Assembly: GCF_050436995.1 (NCBI RefSeq)
Contig: NC_134754.1
Location: 427,001-491,000, forward strand
Source: Anticarsia gemmatalis
Taxonomy: Eukaryota > Arthropoda > Insecta > Lepidoptera > Erebidae
Direction of reading: 5' to 3'
DNA: 64,000 bases
Shown here: one piece after another, positions 21,576 to 33,807 of the stretch
Position numbering within the stretch: position 1 is the stretch's first letter
Layout of the letters: each line of letters opens with the position of its first letter
The notes under the pieces: generated by a model
The model's database searches: none
What the model was told of the DNA's origin: nothing
Seen by the model: the letters and a program-made list of their open reading frames with translations, nothing else
Translations under genes and position numbers: made by a program

Positions 21576-23199
21576 ATTTTTAAAGAAGTGCCTTAAATTC
21601 TCAGGCGTGTTGTCTCCTCTCGATGTTTTATGGCATCGTAAATACACATGATAATTATAACAATTGTTTTTACACAGTAGTTTCGAATAGAAACAAGTGA
21701 AGGCTTTAATGCCTAAATGCTTTAATAGGTACTATTGGTGTTCTTTTCAATTTAATGAAGATGAATTAAAAAATACTATTCATTGATTATCTATTTACAC
21801 CTATAAAAAGTAAAACCCTCTTGTTTCTCGTTTACCTCATACTCGTATAATATGTCCTAAGTATCGCGAAGTGCCGGCCAATATCGCTTTATGTGTCGTA
21901 AGGAGCCATAAGTGGCGTCTTTATGATATCACTAACGCTGATAAAGTGAACATGAGCTTGAAACAAGGCGGCGTTTGAAACTTAATAGTTGTAGTTCTTT
22001 ATCGACTAGTTTTAATCAAAAACAGTAGCCGTGGTATGCGCAGTATGTACGTATGTGCAGTTGCAATTATTGACTTAAAACATAATAGATAGATCCGAAA
22101 GTATTTCAATCTCAAATTATTTGAATTCAAAAGCTTCAGGCCAAGATTAAAACTGAATTTACTCTTGCAATACCAACTTTTCTCTTTACTTTAGCTAATC
22201 GAAGTAAATAACAATTTTCATATAATAAACAGTAATGTGTGTTGAATAGAGGTCCGAATGGGTTAAGTTGGAGACCCTAACAATACTCTACACGTAGCAC
22301 CGTTGTGATAGGGTCTAACGTAAGCATTTGTAAATTATATAATAACATATTACTTTGTTTGTTTAAGAGGTACTAGGTAATTTAGGAGCATATACACATA
22401 TTACAAGTTTTAGGATTGATTTCGATTCAAATCGAGTGAACGTTTAATTGATTTTATGTTGAAAGGTTTTCTCTAGTTTTTTATAAACATATTAGCTGAC
22501 GCGCGCAGCTCTGCTAACTATTACTATTTATTTGTATTTTTCTCTCCATTTTCTCCTTTCCCGTGTCTTAAAGACATTTTTACAAAAACCATAAGCCGAA
22601 TTTTTTAAGACGTTCCTGAGTTTTGAACAACACATTTGACGATTCATTTCTGTATGTAAGAAGATTATGTACATGAAAGAAGTTACTTCTACTATAATTT
22701 ATTCTGTAATATAGGTTTATAGGTCTTTCCTATTCCTCAGGTAAACTACTAACTAGCTCGCAAGCTAAATCACCATTACATAGCATTAAAAATTGCTAAG
22801 TTTTTTTCCTACACTTTTTTCAATTTCGACTTAAAAATATAACAATTAAAATTTCATTCCACCATATAATTCCATAAATCAAAAGCCATACACCAATAAC
22901 AGCTCTGTGTGTTTGTGTGCGCATGCGTCGTACGAGCAGTTAACAGTCGATATAAATTAATTAGCGTTAATGAGCGCTTTATGACAAATGAATTACGTTC
23001 CCCAGTTGACGCGCCGTTTGTTTATTGTACCGCTCTAGAGTATTGGAGGGCGTGGGACGTGAGGGTTACAAGCCACTGCCGATCGCAATAAGGCAGTCGT
23101 GGATTCAATTCTCATGTCTAAATATTTGAAAGATTGTTTAATAGATAACGCCAAAGTATACATGTGAAAATACAAACACATGAGATTTTTTCAAAAAGA
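21576..23199. other. AT-rich stretch, fragments only
   Basis: A possible Helitron 3' remnant at 22493-22525 (TTAGCTGACGCGCGCAGC). The segment 22940-22985 carries clustered TAAT cores (AAATTAATTAGCGTTAATG), and 23045-23130 carries a tRNA-SINE-like scrap (GTCGTGGATTCAATTCTC). No gene. Confidence 0.4.
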
Positions 23200-23300
23200 A
23201 AATAGGCTATGATTGACTTCGCATGTACTACTTTCTTGTACTTTCATAGAAATCGGTTTAGTAGTTTAGCCTTGGAAGCGAATCAAAAAGATTTTCTGAC
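23200..23300 (-). repeat. Decayed Helitron-body fragment
   Basis: The minus strand reads CCAAGGCTAAACTACTAAAC then CGATTTCTATGAAAGTAC, the worn form of a moth Helitron body (CACGGCTAAACCACTGAACC...). The 84-codon frame across it is not a gene. Confidence 0.45.
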
Positions 23301-23844
23301 TGATGTTATGGCTTTACTGACTACACGTTATTTTTGTCTATTTATTACTGATCTTAGTGATACGAAACACGTATTGCACGCAGAAGGGTTTGAAATAATA
23401 TCAAATACTTACTTAAGTAATTTTGACTATACCAGAGTCAGTTGTGTTATTTCCAATCTCTAAGTAGGCTAAACAGCATTGCTAATTATCGTGTGAAGCT
23501 CAGAATTCTAGTAACCTGCACAAAAAATGACAATTGTGTTATATTTTATATACTTTATACAGTTAATAACATATCAGAAGGGTAAGTTCACCATCCACAT
23601 TTCGAAAATCCTTCCTCATATCCTCAGAGTATATTTGCTGCACGTTTTATATCAAAAATTGGGCCCGAGTTCCTTTTGATGTATGTTTCGCTAAGGACCT
23701 CCAATGTTCCGCCCATTTACTTGGAAATCAGCACTTTGTTCTCACCCGCGGTACAACGCCATCTATTATCTGACATTTTCAACTCTTTCACTTTAGTTGG
23801 TTTGGTGCTTATACTTCTTCTGTTTATATATCTTTTTTTTTGTG

Positions 23845-24040
23845 CTGGTTGGGGACTTTGCATGTCCGCAATAAATGTTTAAATCCAATTTGAGGCACAA
23901 GGTTTCATCACGATATTTTCCTTCACCGTTAGAGCAAGTGATAATTATTTCTAATACACATATAGCTTCTAAAACTCATTAGAGCGTTGCCTCGGGTTCG
24001 ATGACTTACCATGCGGTTGTTATCACTGGGTAATTTAATT
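23845..24040 (+). repeat. LINE-tail-like fragment
   Basis: GGGGACTTTGCATGTCCGC, AGGCACAAGGTTTCATCACG and TTTTCCTTCACCGTTAGAGC form a word series I associate with a common moth LINE-derived repeat. GGGACTTTGCATG is also found at 36243-36255. Confidence 0.5.
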
Positions 24041-24724
24041 CGTTACAGTTTCTTTTAGACCTAGTTAAATAACGTAAGGAAATTATGCTACCGCCTGTCG
24101 GTGTCTGTCTTGCATATAATCCTATTCACTCTATCCGGTGATAGCGACCCGAACTATGTTTGTGGCCTGGCGTGAGCCATTGATGGCCATCAAAGCCAAC
24201 CATTATTTGGCCCTTGTACTAAAAACATGAAATAACATTACGTTAACAAAAGTGAAGTGTACTATGTTAAACATTGGTTCCTAATCGTCCCTCTGTAATC
24301 AATCGTTGCTGAGAAGAAACGACAAACACAGTTTCCAATCGCTCCTAGTCAACTAATCTTCCCTCTAATATACCTACTGGATGTGGCAGTTAATTCAAGG
24401 TACTTATTACACCATCCGTCTTTGTTGCGCAGTTCATAAAGCGCGGGTGGGGGGCGAAGTTTTTGTAAATAAGCCCCAACAAGGCTTGTACATAACGGTA
24501 TAAAGGCTAAATAAGTAGGTAGCACAGTTACTGCCGTGAGCGAGTAATGGACCACGCGCAGTTGCGATTGATATTGCGCCTAAAAATTATAATTTTTATT
24601 CTATTTTTATTACATTTCGGTGGCATTTTTGCTACTGTTTCTCTAAGTTGACATGGGTGTAGTATGTACAATATTTTACAGGTAAAGACTGTAGTGAATT
24701 TTGAATATCTTAAAAAACCCACAT
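24041..24724. other. Stretch without a supported gene
   Basis: No gene or element recognised. Short frames on the minus strand look random. Confidence 0.45.
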
Positions 24725-24805
24725 TTGGTCAGCGTGGTGGACTCAAGGCCTTAGCTCTCACTCATTCGGAAAGAGACCCTTTCCCAGAAGTGGGACTGTA
24801 ATGGG
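24725..24805 (-). repeat. LINE-tail-like fragment
   Basis: GTCAGCGTGGTGGACTCAAGG and CCTTTCCCAGAAGTGGGACTG match the pattern at 58490-58600. Confidence 0.55.
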
Positions 24806-25624
24806 GTAAATAAAGAAAGAATGAAACATTTAATCTCGGGTCTTTAATTATCTCCATGAAAATTCGTTTAGCAGTTTTTATGAATTGAAAAACACGCACA
24901 GTTCCATTATCAAGAATTTTACATCTACAATGTTTGTAGGAAGTATGGATTTTAATATTTCTATGAAAAATAATCTCGACTTATAATCGCATGTGTGTAT
25001 TCAATCTACAGTTCTTGGAAACACCGAGATATTTGTTTTAAGAAATGTTATAAATTGGATTATTATAATAATATTCAGATTGTTATTACTTTATATGGAT
25101 TATATAATTTATAACTACGCTGTTACTACCTCAATAGACTTGACGTTAGTTTATTTCACAGCCAGTTTCCAAGTTTCGATTTTAGAGATAGATAAAAAAG
25201 ATAAAAACTCAGTAAGTTTTTTGTAAGTTCAGTGAAATGGTAATAGGCTTGCCTTTATAATTTGGTAGCTAACTACTAAGAACATCCTTCTTACCTTTTT
25301 CGAGAAAAGTAGGCGTTATGTCGACGTATACAGTCTCTTAAATTACGGGTGAGTAAATTATGATTTGGTTTAGTAGCCTTTGTCGATACTCCATAGATAG
25401 GACTCTTGACTTTGCCCTTGTTCTCTACCGCTGTCGATATTTGAGTAGATATTGAGATATTGTTGTCTAACCCCCGGTTTCTGAGTACATTTAGCGGTAG
25501 TTTATCAAGAGCGTTTTTTATGTATGAGCTTTAACGCTATTGAATAGATAAACTGCCGCACAATGTACCTCAGACCCCGGGGGTAAGAGGCTGTACAGCG
25601 CCCCTTGCGTATTCCGCAACAATT
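24806..25624. other. AT-rich stretch, no gene seen
   Basis: A faint Helitron-body scrap near 24830-24900 (TCCATGAAAATTCGTTTAGC). At 25470-25590 sits the word pair CCCCCGGTTTCTGAGTACAT and CAGACCCCGGGGG, the first also at 10050-10069, so this may be an unclassified repeat. No gene. Confidence 0.4.
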
Positions 25625-25844
25625 CTTTATTTTATTTAAAAAGACAACTCCCGCACTAAGAATTGCTCTTATGTCGCGGGGACTTTTACAATCACACAAA
25701 CAACGGGCACAAAGTACAAGCAGACTCGAAACAACTAATTGTGGATAGCATAAATAATTGTTTCATGTGTGAATCGAACCTACGACCTCTCGACGTAATG
25801 GCAGCGGCGTAGCGACCTTAACCACTGCGCCACGGAGGCAGTCA
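25625..25844 (-). mobile_element. tRNA-derived SINE, family 1
   Basis: Minus-strand copy with CTCCCGCACTAAGAATTGC at the tail end and CACTGCGCCACGGAGGCAGT at the head. The B-box complement is GAATCGAACC. Near full length. Confidence 0.9.
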
Positions 25845-27144
25845 ATTGTTTTCAAATCACCAGATATTCCATAAAGAAAATCGCATATGATTTCATACGA
25901 TAGGTAGCGGCGTATTTCAATTAAGTTAATATTCATTCAACCTAGTTTCCTTACACTGTACAAATAGCAAACCAAAGCAACAGCACTGAAATCCTGTACA
26001 CTCCACATTACAGCAGTGGCTCCCCGGGGACAGTGAATGTACACTGTACAGTCGTACTAGCTTCTCAACTATGAGGTAACTGGGTCACGGTAACACGCAG
26101 CGTTTTGGTACGAACCTCTATGCATGTATGTGTGTTACAAGCACTTTGCTAAAGACCCGTTCATAACTACTCATGTACAAAGTCTTAGTGTACATTTTGA
26201 TATAAATTTTGTAAAATAAATATGCAATATAGTCCTATAATTTTAAAGTTGGAATGAATCGAAAGAATGGCGAAAACAAGTTCCTTTGGAATAGATAGAC
26301 ATTAAGTGTATATACAATATTTTTCTTTAGATACTATAGATAGTCGATATTGTTGGGAAATCGCCTATGGGTAGCTAGATTAACACTCTAACACTGTTAC
26401 TTAACTTTTTTAATAAAACCTACTAGTAGATATTATTCTGCCTTTGATATCGGAGCGCAATTTTTTTTCGACAATCTCCAGAGTAACAATAAAATAAATT
26501 TTTCACTGGGAGTAATTTTCATTTCACTGAATAATTTTCATGAATCACATTGCAAACAATTTTTGAGTTGACTACAAACAGTCAAACATGTTTCTTTTTT
26601 TAAAACAGGTAGTGATAGTTATAGAGTATTGTTTAGTTTCCTAGTGTCGGTCGGAGCTAGATTAGCGGTCACTGTTGCAATAGCTTGCGGTGCTTTTCTA
26701 TTTGCGTCAGCGGTCTATAACACTGTTAAACTCGAACTGGGTACAATTTTATTAAATAAATGTTTAATATTTGGTTTATTTTATTAATTTGGGAGTTTTT
26801 AAGTAATGCAGTTATAACGAAATTTAAAATCAGTTTATGAATGTGTCTTCACTTAAGTAGATTTCTTTTCTTGTAAAAGCTTAGTGCCGAACACTTTCCC
26901 AAACCAACTTCCCACAAATTGTACAATAAAAAAACTATTAAAGCATTGTATTTGAGTATTAATATCACCCTTTCCATAGCGCATTTTTTTAACATACTTA
27001 ATATACATAAGAATATTGTATTTCTATAAAAACTGTTAGTAAAACTTGGCAGAATATCAGCGCACGAAGTCTTGCTGAATCATTTTTGTACTATAAAAGT
27101 AAGTATTAGTATTAAATACAGGCTTCCGCTATATGACTCAGCAT
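25845..27144. other. AT-rich stretch, no gene seen
   Basis: No gene. At 26010-26060 is a small patch with CTCCCCGGGGAC and GTACACTGTACAG. Otherwise nothing. Confidence 0.5.
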
Positions 27145-27260
27145 ATTCTCAATACATAGTAACATTATAAATGTAAGTGTGTTTGTTCATCCTTCTTACT
27201 GAACCTAAGTGTGGTTGGTTGGCAGGACATCCCGCAAAAGAGCATGGGCTACTATTTTCA
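27145..27260 (+). repeat. Decayed Helitron fragment
   Basis: AACATTATAAATGTAAGTGTG followed by GGTTGGTTGGCAGGACATC and GGGCTACTATTTTC follows the layout of the longer moth Helitron bodies, but ends are not recognisable. Confidence 0.4.
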
Positions 27261-27837
27261 AACACAAAATTACTACTGGAACTGTGGTAAACTTACATTT
27301 TTCTACTAGCATTAAACTGACTCGTTCTTGTCCCACCCTTAAATTATGCCTAGAGTTCACCGTGATAGTGTGGTTCTGGATCTTGGAATGCCATCAAGAG
27401 CTGTCTTAAGACATCAGGCATACGAAGTTTCATCATAGTCAACTTTTTTCTTAAACGTTGGAATAAGTTATAACTATTTCTTCGAGAAAGTGGTTGGGTA
27501 GTAAATATAGACTTCCGTTATGACTCATCAGTTTAATACTAAAGCTCTGAATATCAAATATATGTAAATATGTATGTATATTATTATTATGTAGTGCTCG
27601 CCGCACTGCGGCTTTTGAGATACGTTGATTGAAACTTAAGAGAATAGCATTCCTGCCGCCGGGCGTTTACTGTAACTAGTAGTTTAGAGGTGAGTGGTGT
27701 GGACTCAGGTTTGGTTCCTGAGTAAAACGTAAGGGTTGATTGCAAAAAAAAGTTATGCCTTCTGACTTTCTTATTGCTTTGTCATTTAACGTAATTTATT
27801 AATACTGATAATCTCAGTGCTATCTAAATCAACATTA

Positions 27838-28040
27838 TCTATACTAATATTATAAAGCTGAAAACTTTGTTTGTTTGTTTGAACGTGCTAATCTCAGGAA
27901 CTACTGGTCCGATTTGAAAAATTCTTTTAGTGTTAGACACGCTACGACCAAAAGTAGCAGATTACCAGAGAAAAATGTTACAAAAACGGGGGAAATTATG
28001 ACTCTTATGTAACGCAAGCGAAGTTGCGCGGGTCAGCTAG
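27838..28040 (+). mobile_element. Non-autonomous Helitron, family A, short copy
   Basis: A|TCTATACTAATATTATAAAG at the 5' end to GCGCGGGTCAGCTAG|T at the 3' end, 203 bp. It has three GTTT units and the 3' hairpin intact; the stretch TAGCCCATTTATCGAGGAA between GTGTTAGA and CACGCTACGACC is deleted. Confidence 0.92.
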
Positions 28041-29085
28041 TGTACCTATATGTATGTATATGATAAAAGCGAAAGACCTCTGCAATAGCTCATATGAAAA
28101 AAAATGCTACAGGTAAATATTATGTATCTATTTTGCTTTCACTAACGTTCACCTAACGTGATTTAATTGTAACTGTGAAATAGAGAGCTTAATTGTTTTA
28201 AGAAATTACATTAGCATTGGTCGTAGATGGACAATACCATAAGAACATAATCTAAGAGATTACTTCACAGTTTCTGTAAAAAAGGCTTAACATTTTAAAA
28301 TGAACTTTACATAAAAGCGATATTATTATAATGTAATACATAACAGGCAGTCACAGCTCGCAGTACAAGGTCGTAACGAACAAAGAGCGAACAATGAGAC
28401 GTACTACGTGGAAGGGACACGCTAATTAGTTTACAAAGCGCTCGCAAGTATCTACAGATCTGTTCTGTTATATACGTATAGTACTGAGCGAGCCTTTGTT
28501 TTAGGGAAATTTTGTTGTTGTTTAAATGAATTTTTGGGTTAGTTATAGGTATATAATACACGTAAGTATGACAAGATGCATGGATGTAAAGCAAGAAAAG
28601 TTTGCAAGGATCATCCCAAGAAGCGTTCTCTGGTATCTGTCTACCGTTATGAAAAATGGTGTGATTATGTGTTTTTTTTTTATATGTACGCATATAAATT
28701 CAGCACGTAGGTAAGTAGTTCCTTGCAAAAACAAAATTGCCTTACTTGAAGACCTTTTTAATTAATTCAAATCTGATTGATGATAGATTTACTTAATCAT
28801 GTCAAGAAAATCTGATGGAAAACAATCATAATACATCATACAGATTTTAAATACTCTTCGTTAAGAAAGTCATGAAACCACAATCAGTGCAACTTTTGCT
28901 GAAACGTCAAGTAAGTCAAAGTCAATAGATACACAATCATATTAATCTCTGTCTAATATTAAAGCATCTATTGTAGGAAGGCATGTCATGTGCGTGTTAC
29001 AGCACACATTTCATATTACAGGTCCCCAATAATACACTGTTTATAATACATACAAAGTATCAAGTTTTGTGCGTGGTCGTATATC
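28041..29085. other. AT-rich stretch, no gene seen
   Basis: Overlapping short frames at 28307-28734 on both strands have no recognisable domain and look random. Confidence 0.45.
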
Positions 29086-29239
29086 AATATTGTGTTTAAT
29101 ATCATAGCGTTTCATGGGATCGTAAACCTTTAGATTTTAAATAGGAAACTAGCAATAGTTTGAATATTGTGTGTTTAAATTATAGTGTGTATGTGATCGT
29201 AAACCTTTACATTTTAAGTAGGAAACTAGTTTGGAAAAT
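29086..29239 (+). repeat. Two-unit tandem duplication, 77-bp period
   Basis: The 35-bp segment at 29118-29152 (GATCGTAAACCTTTAGATTT...) recurs at 29195-29229 with two changes. The preceding AATATTGTGT words are duplicated too, at about 29086 and 29163. Confidence 0.9.
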
Positions 29240-29324
29240 TAATTGGTCGTCTTATGTGTGTGGAATGAAACATGCAAAGTCATAACAATTCGTAACATCA
29301 TATAAAATACATCCATGTTTCACA

Positions 29325-29485
29325 ATTTACCATGTTAGTGCTATGAGATAGGTGTCAAGCCTATTACCATATACTAGGTATCTTACCAGACTCCGGGATA
29401 GAATTGAGAACAGCATTTTGCTCGATCTAGGAATCAAATCCGGGACCTCGTGATCAGCAGCCAATTACATTCAACTATAGCAGTT
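29325..29485 (-). mobile_element. tRNA-derived SINE, family 2 (decayed)
   Basis: The minus strand reads GGCTGCTGATCACGAGGTCC, GGATTTGATTCCTAG (worn B box), then CCCGGAGTCTGGTAAG and CACCTATCTCATAGCACTAA. Same plan as the copies at 1127-1325 and 2848-3067. Confidence 0.55.
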
Positions 29486-30384
29486 GGTTAACAACTTTGT
29501 ATTTTCACAACCTTGTTATCACAAAATTCTGATGAAGACCTGAACAGTGAAAAAGAATGTAAAAAAGATTTTTCGATCGAATAATATGCAGACTAATGAA
29601 TAAAGAGTTTCGAAAGATTGAACATGTTCAACGCCTTTTGGAGCTGACTGTACTCCACCGATCAGACCATAGAAGCAGTCAAACTACCATAAAGAAAAAA
29701 TATGCGTCAATCTTTTTGATACAGCGTTATGTGATTGGATGTTTCGTAAGAGAGTACATGAATATAAATTGTAACGACACTCTTCAGTACTGTTGCGAGT
29801 GTTACAAATCATATTTAGTACTCTTTTGAACACCAAAACGAGCTTTTGGGTGACTAAAATAACCTAATTTCATGTTCGAACGGCATATCAAAGCTCCAAA
29901 AAATATTGTGTTGTTGTTCACATAATATCAATATTTTTCTTTTGAAATAAATATTTAAATAAACGCTAATGGTGTCGTTACAAGGTCTGCTTTGTAACAA
30001 TTTTTTTTTGTAGAAGCTGTAGGTTAAGTAGGGTTTACTTAAAAGTACAGATGAACCTAAAGCGCGATTTAATGCATTACTTAGTTACGAAACAGTTATT
30101 CGAAATTAAATGTCGTGATAGAATATCGACCGTCAATGATGTTAAAAAATTGAGTCACTTGGTCGAGCCCGAGTCTCTGTTTGTCTTTATTTTTATGTGC
30201 TTATGAAGTTATAAATACGGTTAACAATCGCCCGATTACTATAGTAGAAGCTTCCTTAGTTTCAAAATGACATAATTATGGCTGAGGTTTCATAATATAT
30301 TCATCCCAGATTTTTTCTCATAAATTTTGTAGTATACAGAATGTAAAATAAATCTGTCATTTGACCTGATTAAAACGCAGTAAA
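29486..30384. other. AT-rich stretch, no gene seen
   Basis: A 77-codon frame at 29596-29829 has no recognisable domain. Nothing else. Confidence 0.45.
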
Positions 30385-30525
30385 TCAAGGCGGAGTAAGT
30401 GTTGAGTGGTGGTCTCCCGCCGCGTCACTGCGAGTGTGCTGGCGATACCACGACCCCGCACGACCCCTGCTGGTCAAACAATCACTGTGCCATCAACCAC
30501 CGTGTGGTCGTGTGCCCCAGTTTGG
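30385..30525. promoter_or_regulatory. GC-rich island
   Basis: GGTGGTCTCCCGCCGCGTCAC, CGACCCCGCACGACCCCTGC and ACCGTGTGGTCGTGTGCCCC. It includes partly complementary CCACGACC and GTGGTCGTG words. No splice-bounded exon. Confidence 0.3.
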
Positions 30526-30625
30526 AGAGTTGACTCTGATTTACTTTAGCTTTGTGGAGAATTTTGAATTGAAAACGTGTTTGCGTTTACTGTCATTTGA
30601 TTTAGTAGGTGAGCTTCTGTATTAG

Positions 30626-30720
30626 TAAAATTATAAATTCGACAGTGTGTCTTTCTATTACACTATTGGGACTGAACCAATACTGATGAAATGTAGCACA
30701 GAGATAATTGAAGAGGTTAG
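30626..30720 (+). repeat. Decayed Helitron fragment
   Basis: AAAATTATAAATTCGACAGTG, then GGGACTGAACCAATACTGATG and AAATGTAGCACAGAGATAATT, the usual body order of long moth Helitrons. Confidence 0.45.
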
Positions 30721-30769
30721 CTCAAACGTAGGTTTATTTTAAATGTTATTTATTGTTCAAAATCAACTC

Positions 30770-30850
30770 GTTATAGTCTCACTGCTGGGTAAATTTCTCG
30801 GAATGAGAGAGGGATAAAACCTTGTGTTCAGCGTGCTGACCAATTACAGA
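30770..30850 (+). repeat. LINE-tail-like fragment, decayed
   Basis: CTCACTGCTGGGTAAATTTC and GAGAGAGGGATAAAACCTTG and CAGCGTGCTGACC follow the order of the repeat at 36142-36290. Confidence 0.45.
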
Positions 30851-31106
30851 CGGGACTTTTAAACTGGTATTAATATGTTTTAACTACAATAAAATAATTC
30901 ATTCAATAACAGAGTTCTACAAATAGTTATATCATCAGCGTGCAGCTTATTTCATACAATTTAAAACTTTGTAATAAAACATAAACAAAATTAAACGCTA
31001 AGTAATTAAAATTCACATTAAATAAACGAAGTAGCAAAAGTGAGCTTAATTAAAATAATAAGATACACAATGTTCTCCCCAGGGCACAATGTGTTATATT
31101 AATGTG

Positions 31107-31157
31107 TAGCGCGTGCTACGAGCTACGAGTTGCTACGTCGTAGTCGCTACGACGTAA
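31107..31157. repeat. CTACGA-rich palindrome cluster
   Basis: GCTACGAGCTACGAGTTGCTACG leads into a perfect inverted repeat: TACGTCGTAG (31134-31143), TCG, CTACGACGTA (31147-31156). Confidence 0.85.
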
Positions 31158-31449
31158 CTCTGGCTACAGAAACTATATTTTGACGCAGACTAGACTGCAG
31201 TATGCTAGTTGCATTGAAGTATTTTTTTTACTGAAAATTAGTCGTAGTAGTACTACCGATTGAGAGGTCTTGGATACGATTCCCCGCATAGTGTATAGTC
31301 CCACTCATTAGTTAATATGAAACTGTATTTAATATACGTACCCTCTTGCATACTACAACTTCAGGTAGAACACACGTAACACAAAAAAAAAATATTTTCA
31401 GTATATTAATTTACAATTTAAACGGCTCTCGTTAATTTTTCTTTTCTTC

Positions 31450-31632
31450 TTTAAAATACAACTCCCGCACTAAGAATTACTTGTCTGTCGCTGGGACTTT
31501 TACAAACATAAAAAAAAATTACACACAGCACAAACAGACACGAAACAAATATTGTGGATCACACAAATAATTGTTCTGTGGGGAATCGAACCCACGACCT
31601 CCCGACGCAATGGTAGCGGCGAGGCAACTTAG
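31450..31632 (-). mobile_element. tRNA-derived SINE, family 1, 5' truncated
   Basis: Minus-strand copy with the tail (ACTCCCGCACTAAGAATTAC), body and intact B box (complement GGAATCGAACC). It stops before the A box, so the tRNA head is incomplete. Confidence 0.85.
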
Positions 31633-31962
31633 GCATCTTCTATTGTTTTACAAACAAACAAAGGAATGATAGCTACACTTGTATTAAATTATTCTTCACA
31701 TTAACTAGATGTGAATGTTATTACGTACATCTGAATACATATTACTTGTTCGCAATGATCGTTCAATATATCTGCAATATATCATTAAAAGCAATTGAAC
31801 CACCTGCCATCGTATTTTACCGACGACTCTACGATAAAATATGTGTGTATGTTTGCGTGTCTTTATGCTCATACGAGAGTATGTGTGTGAGATTCAACGG
31901 ATCGTATAGAATAAAATGGTTTAGAGTATTATATGTCTTAAACTACTAGGTTTTCATTGTCT

Positions 31963-32190
31963 GTGTAGTCTGTGTGGTTAGTGTTTTTGACTGCTGATCA
32001 CAGGCTTAAGGGTTTGATTCTCAGGTCAGACAAATTGATATTAGGCTTTTGTAATCAGCATTAGTTTTCAATATTAGCTCGAAGTTTGGTACTCTTTATA
32101 GCAAAAGGCTCGCCCCCTATGACATGGGACTAAAGTTGTGTATTGTGGAACGTGGGTGTATATTATCTCTGCCAACACGTAAAGAAGTAT
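31963..32190 (+). mobile_element. tRNA-derived SINE, family 2
   Basis: GTGTGGTTAGTGTTTTTGAC (worn A box region), GGGTTTGATTCTC (worn B box), ATTAGCTCGAAGTTTGG, then CCCCTATGACATGGGACTAA and GGTGTATATTATCTCTGCC. Body words match the copy at 2848-3067. Confidence 0.65.
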
Positions 32191-32290
32191 TGCATTAATT
32201 GTATAGTTCTAGTAAATCATAAAGTTAGGAAAAACGACCCGTCCTTTCAACACACATCTACAACATTTTTATAAAGGAAGTTGTATATGA

Positions 32291-32332
32291 GTATGTGTGT
32301 GTGTATGTGTGTGTGTGTATGTATGTTTGTGT
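32291..32332 (+). repeat. (GT)n/(GTAT)n microsatellite
   Basis: An imperfect GT-rich run interrupted by GTAT. Confidence 0.9.
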
Positions 32333-32654
32333 GGGCGTCGGAACGTTACCATTACCTGTAACGATATGTTTATGATAAACATCGGCGGCTCGTAATATAA
32401 CTACTTACGCCAAATATGTGTGCTATTACAACACTTTTATTTCCATACGCCGCGCTCAAGTACAGGTGTATCATTCTATTGGTATATAATTGAGTTGCGA
32501 GTAATATCTAATTACTCAAAGACCTATGTTAGAATTGTAATTTTACTTTTCATATTATGAAGGATAACTAAGAATTAAATATAACCTATTACGTTTCTGC
32601 TAAAAGCAATCTAGATATCATTTTCTTAGCTGACAAATGAGTTACAGATCTATC

Positions 32655-32750
32655 TAAATATATAAAACTCAAAGGTGACTGACCGACATAGTGATCTATC
32701 ACAATATCTATCAATGCACCGCCCAAACCACTGGACGGATAGCTAAGTGA
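32655..32750 (+). repeat. Dispersed repeat fragment, Helitron-like
   Basis: AAACTCAAAGGTGACTGACC, CATAGTGATCTATCACAATA and CCCAAACCACTGGACGGAT are familiar words of a further moth repeat family. Ends not defined. Confidence 0.5.
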
Positions 32751-33119
32751 TAACAAAAAAACTTATATTGGGTCTAATTGTTTTTAATACAAATATTTAT
32801 GTAAAACATTATATATTAATAAGTAAACCACGAAACAATAGCTAACCCTTTCCTAACATTGTATTCATACCGCAGTCCTCTGTAATATGTGTACAAAGAA
32901 TGTCATAGGAAAAGCTCCCTCTAATCATACATTCCATACATGTGTACAGACTTACAGAATAAAAAGGGTTTGGTTTTATTAAACGCTGTTCAAGGCGTCC
33001 TTTTTGGTTTCAATATAAATTAACATTTACTCATAAATTTGCTGAGAACTTATTATGTAGCCTTTATTGACAGAAAAAGACTATAGTAATTGCATGTCTT
33101 AGAATAATTTAACCCATTT
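32751..33119. other. AT-rich stretch, no gene seen
   Basis: No feature recognised. Confidence 0.5.
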
Positions 33120-33235
33120 TTGAGGGTATGTAAAGTCCCCGACCCGCACTTAGTCAGCGTGGTAACCCCATGGCGTAAACCCTCCCTCAAATTGGTAGTA
33201 CACTTTTGCCCAGCAGTTCGGCAGCAATGGGTTAA
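33120..33235 (-). repeat. LINE-tail-like repeat
   Basis: GAGGGTATGTAAAGTCCCCG, ACCCGCACTTAGTCAGCGTGG, AACCCTCCCTCAAATTGG and TTTGCCCAGCAG: same order as at 58490-58600. Confidence 0.65.
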
Positions 33236-33807
33236 AAAAAGTTATTGCGTAATTTGCCAAATTTTGGCTCGTCATAGGACAAAATAACGTCACTGGTACA
33301 GAGTCTCACTTAATCATAATTATGCTTGTTATCCTTTATACCCACAAATTTATATGGCTACCGACGAGTAAGCGTAGCTAACAATCGCTTAGCAAAAAAA
33401 TACTTACAACTTCCTACACAATATATTATTTTGCCGCAGAGATCGAACAAAATGCTCTCTCTGTTATGTAAATCGTAAATGTAGCCCTAAAATATCTAGC
33501 CAAATACTCTCCATCTGTATTCCCGACCTTGAAGCAATAGCGGCAACTCGACCCAGATATTTGAGCTAACAATAAAACAATAAAGACTGCAATCCTAATG
33601 CAGAGAACAGCTGCCTTACCAACGACACGCGAAACGAATTACATCGAGTTAGATTCGAGTTAAAGTTAAAATGAATAGAAACATAAAAATCACGTGAATT
33701 TTGTCATTGGAGAGGAAAAAGCCAAAGATCGCTATTTGGTATGATCCCTACAAAACTCTCATTTTATTTCGAATCGCTACAATCATCATCAACATCGACC
33801 TGCGTCC
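33236..33807. other. AT-rich stretch, no gene seen
   Basis: No feature recognised. Confidence 0.5.

Noticed and set aside
28307..28734. Overlapping frames on both strands (62-128 codons)
   Set aside because: Three frames on opposite strands with no domain; composition is that of flanking DNA.
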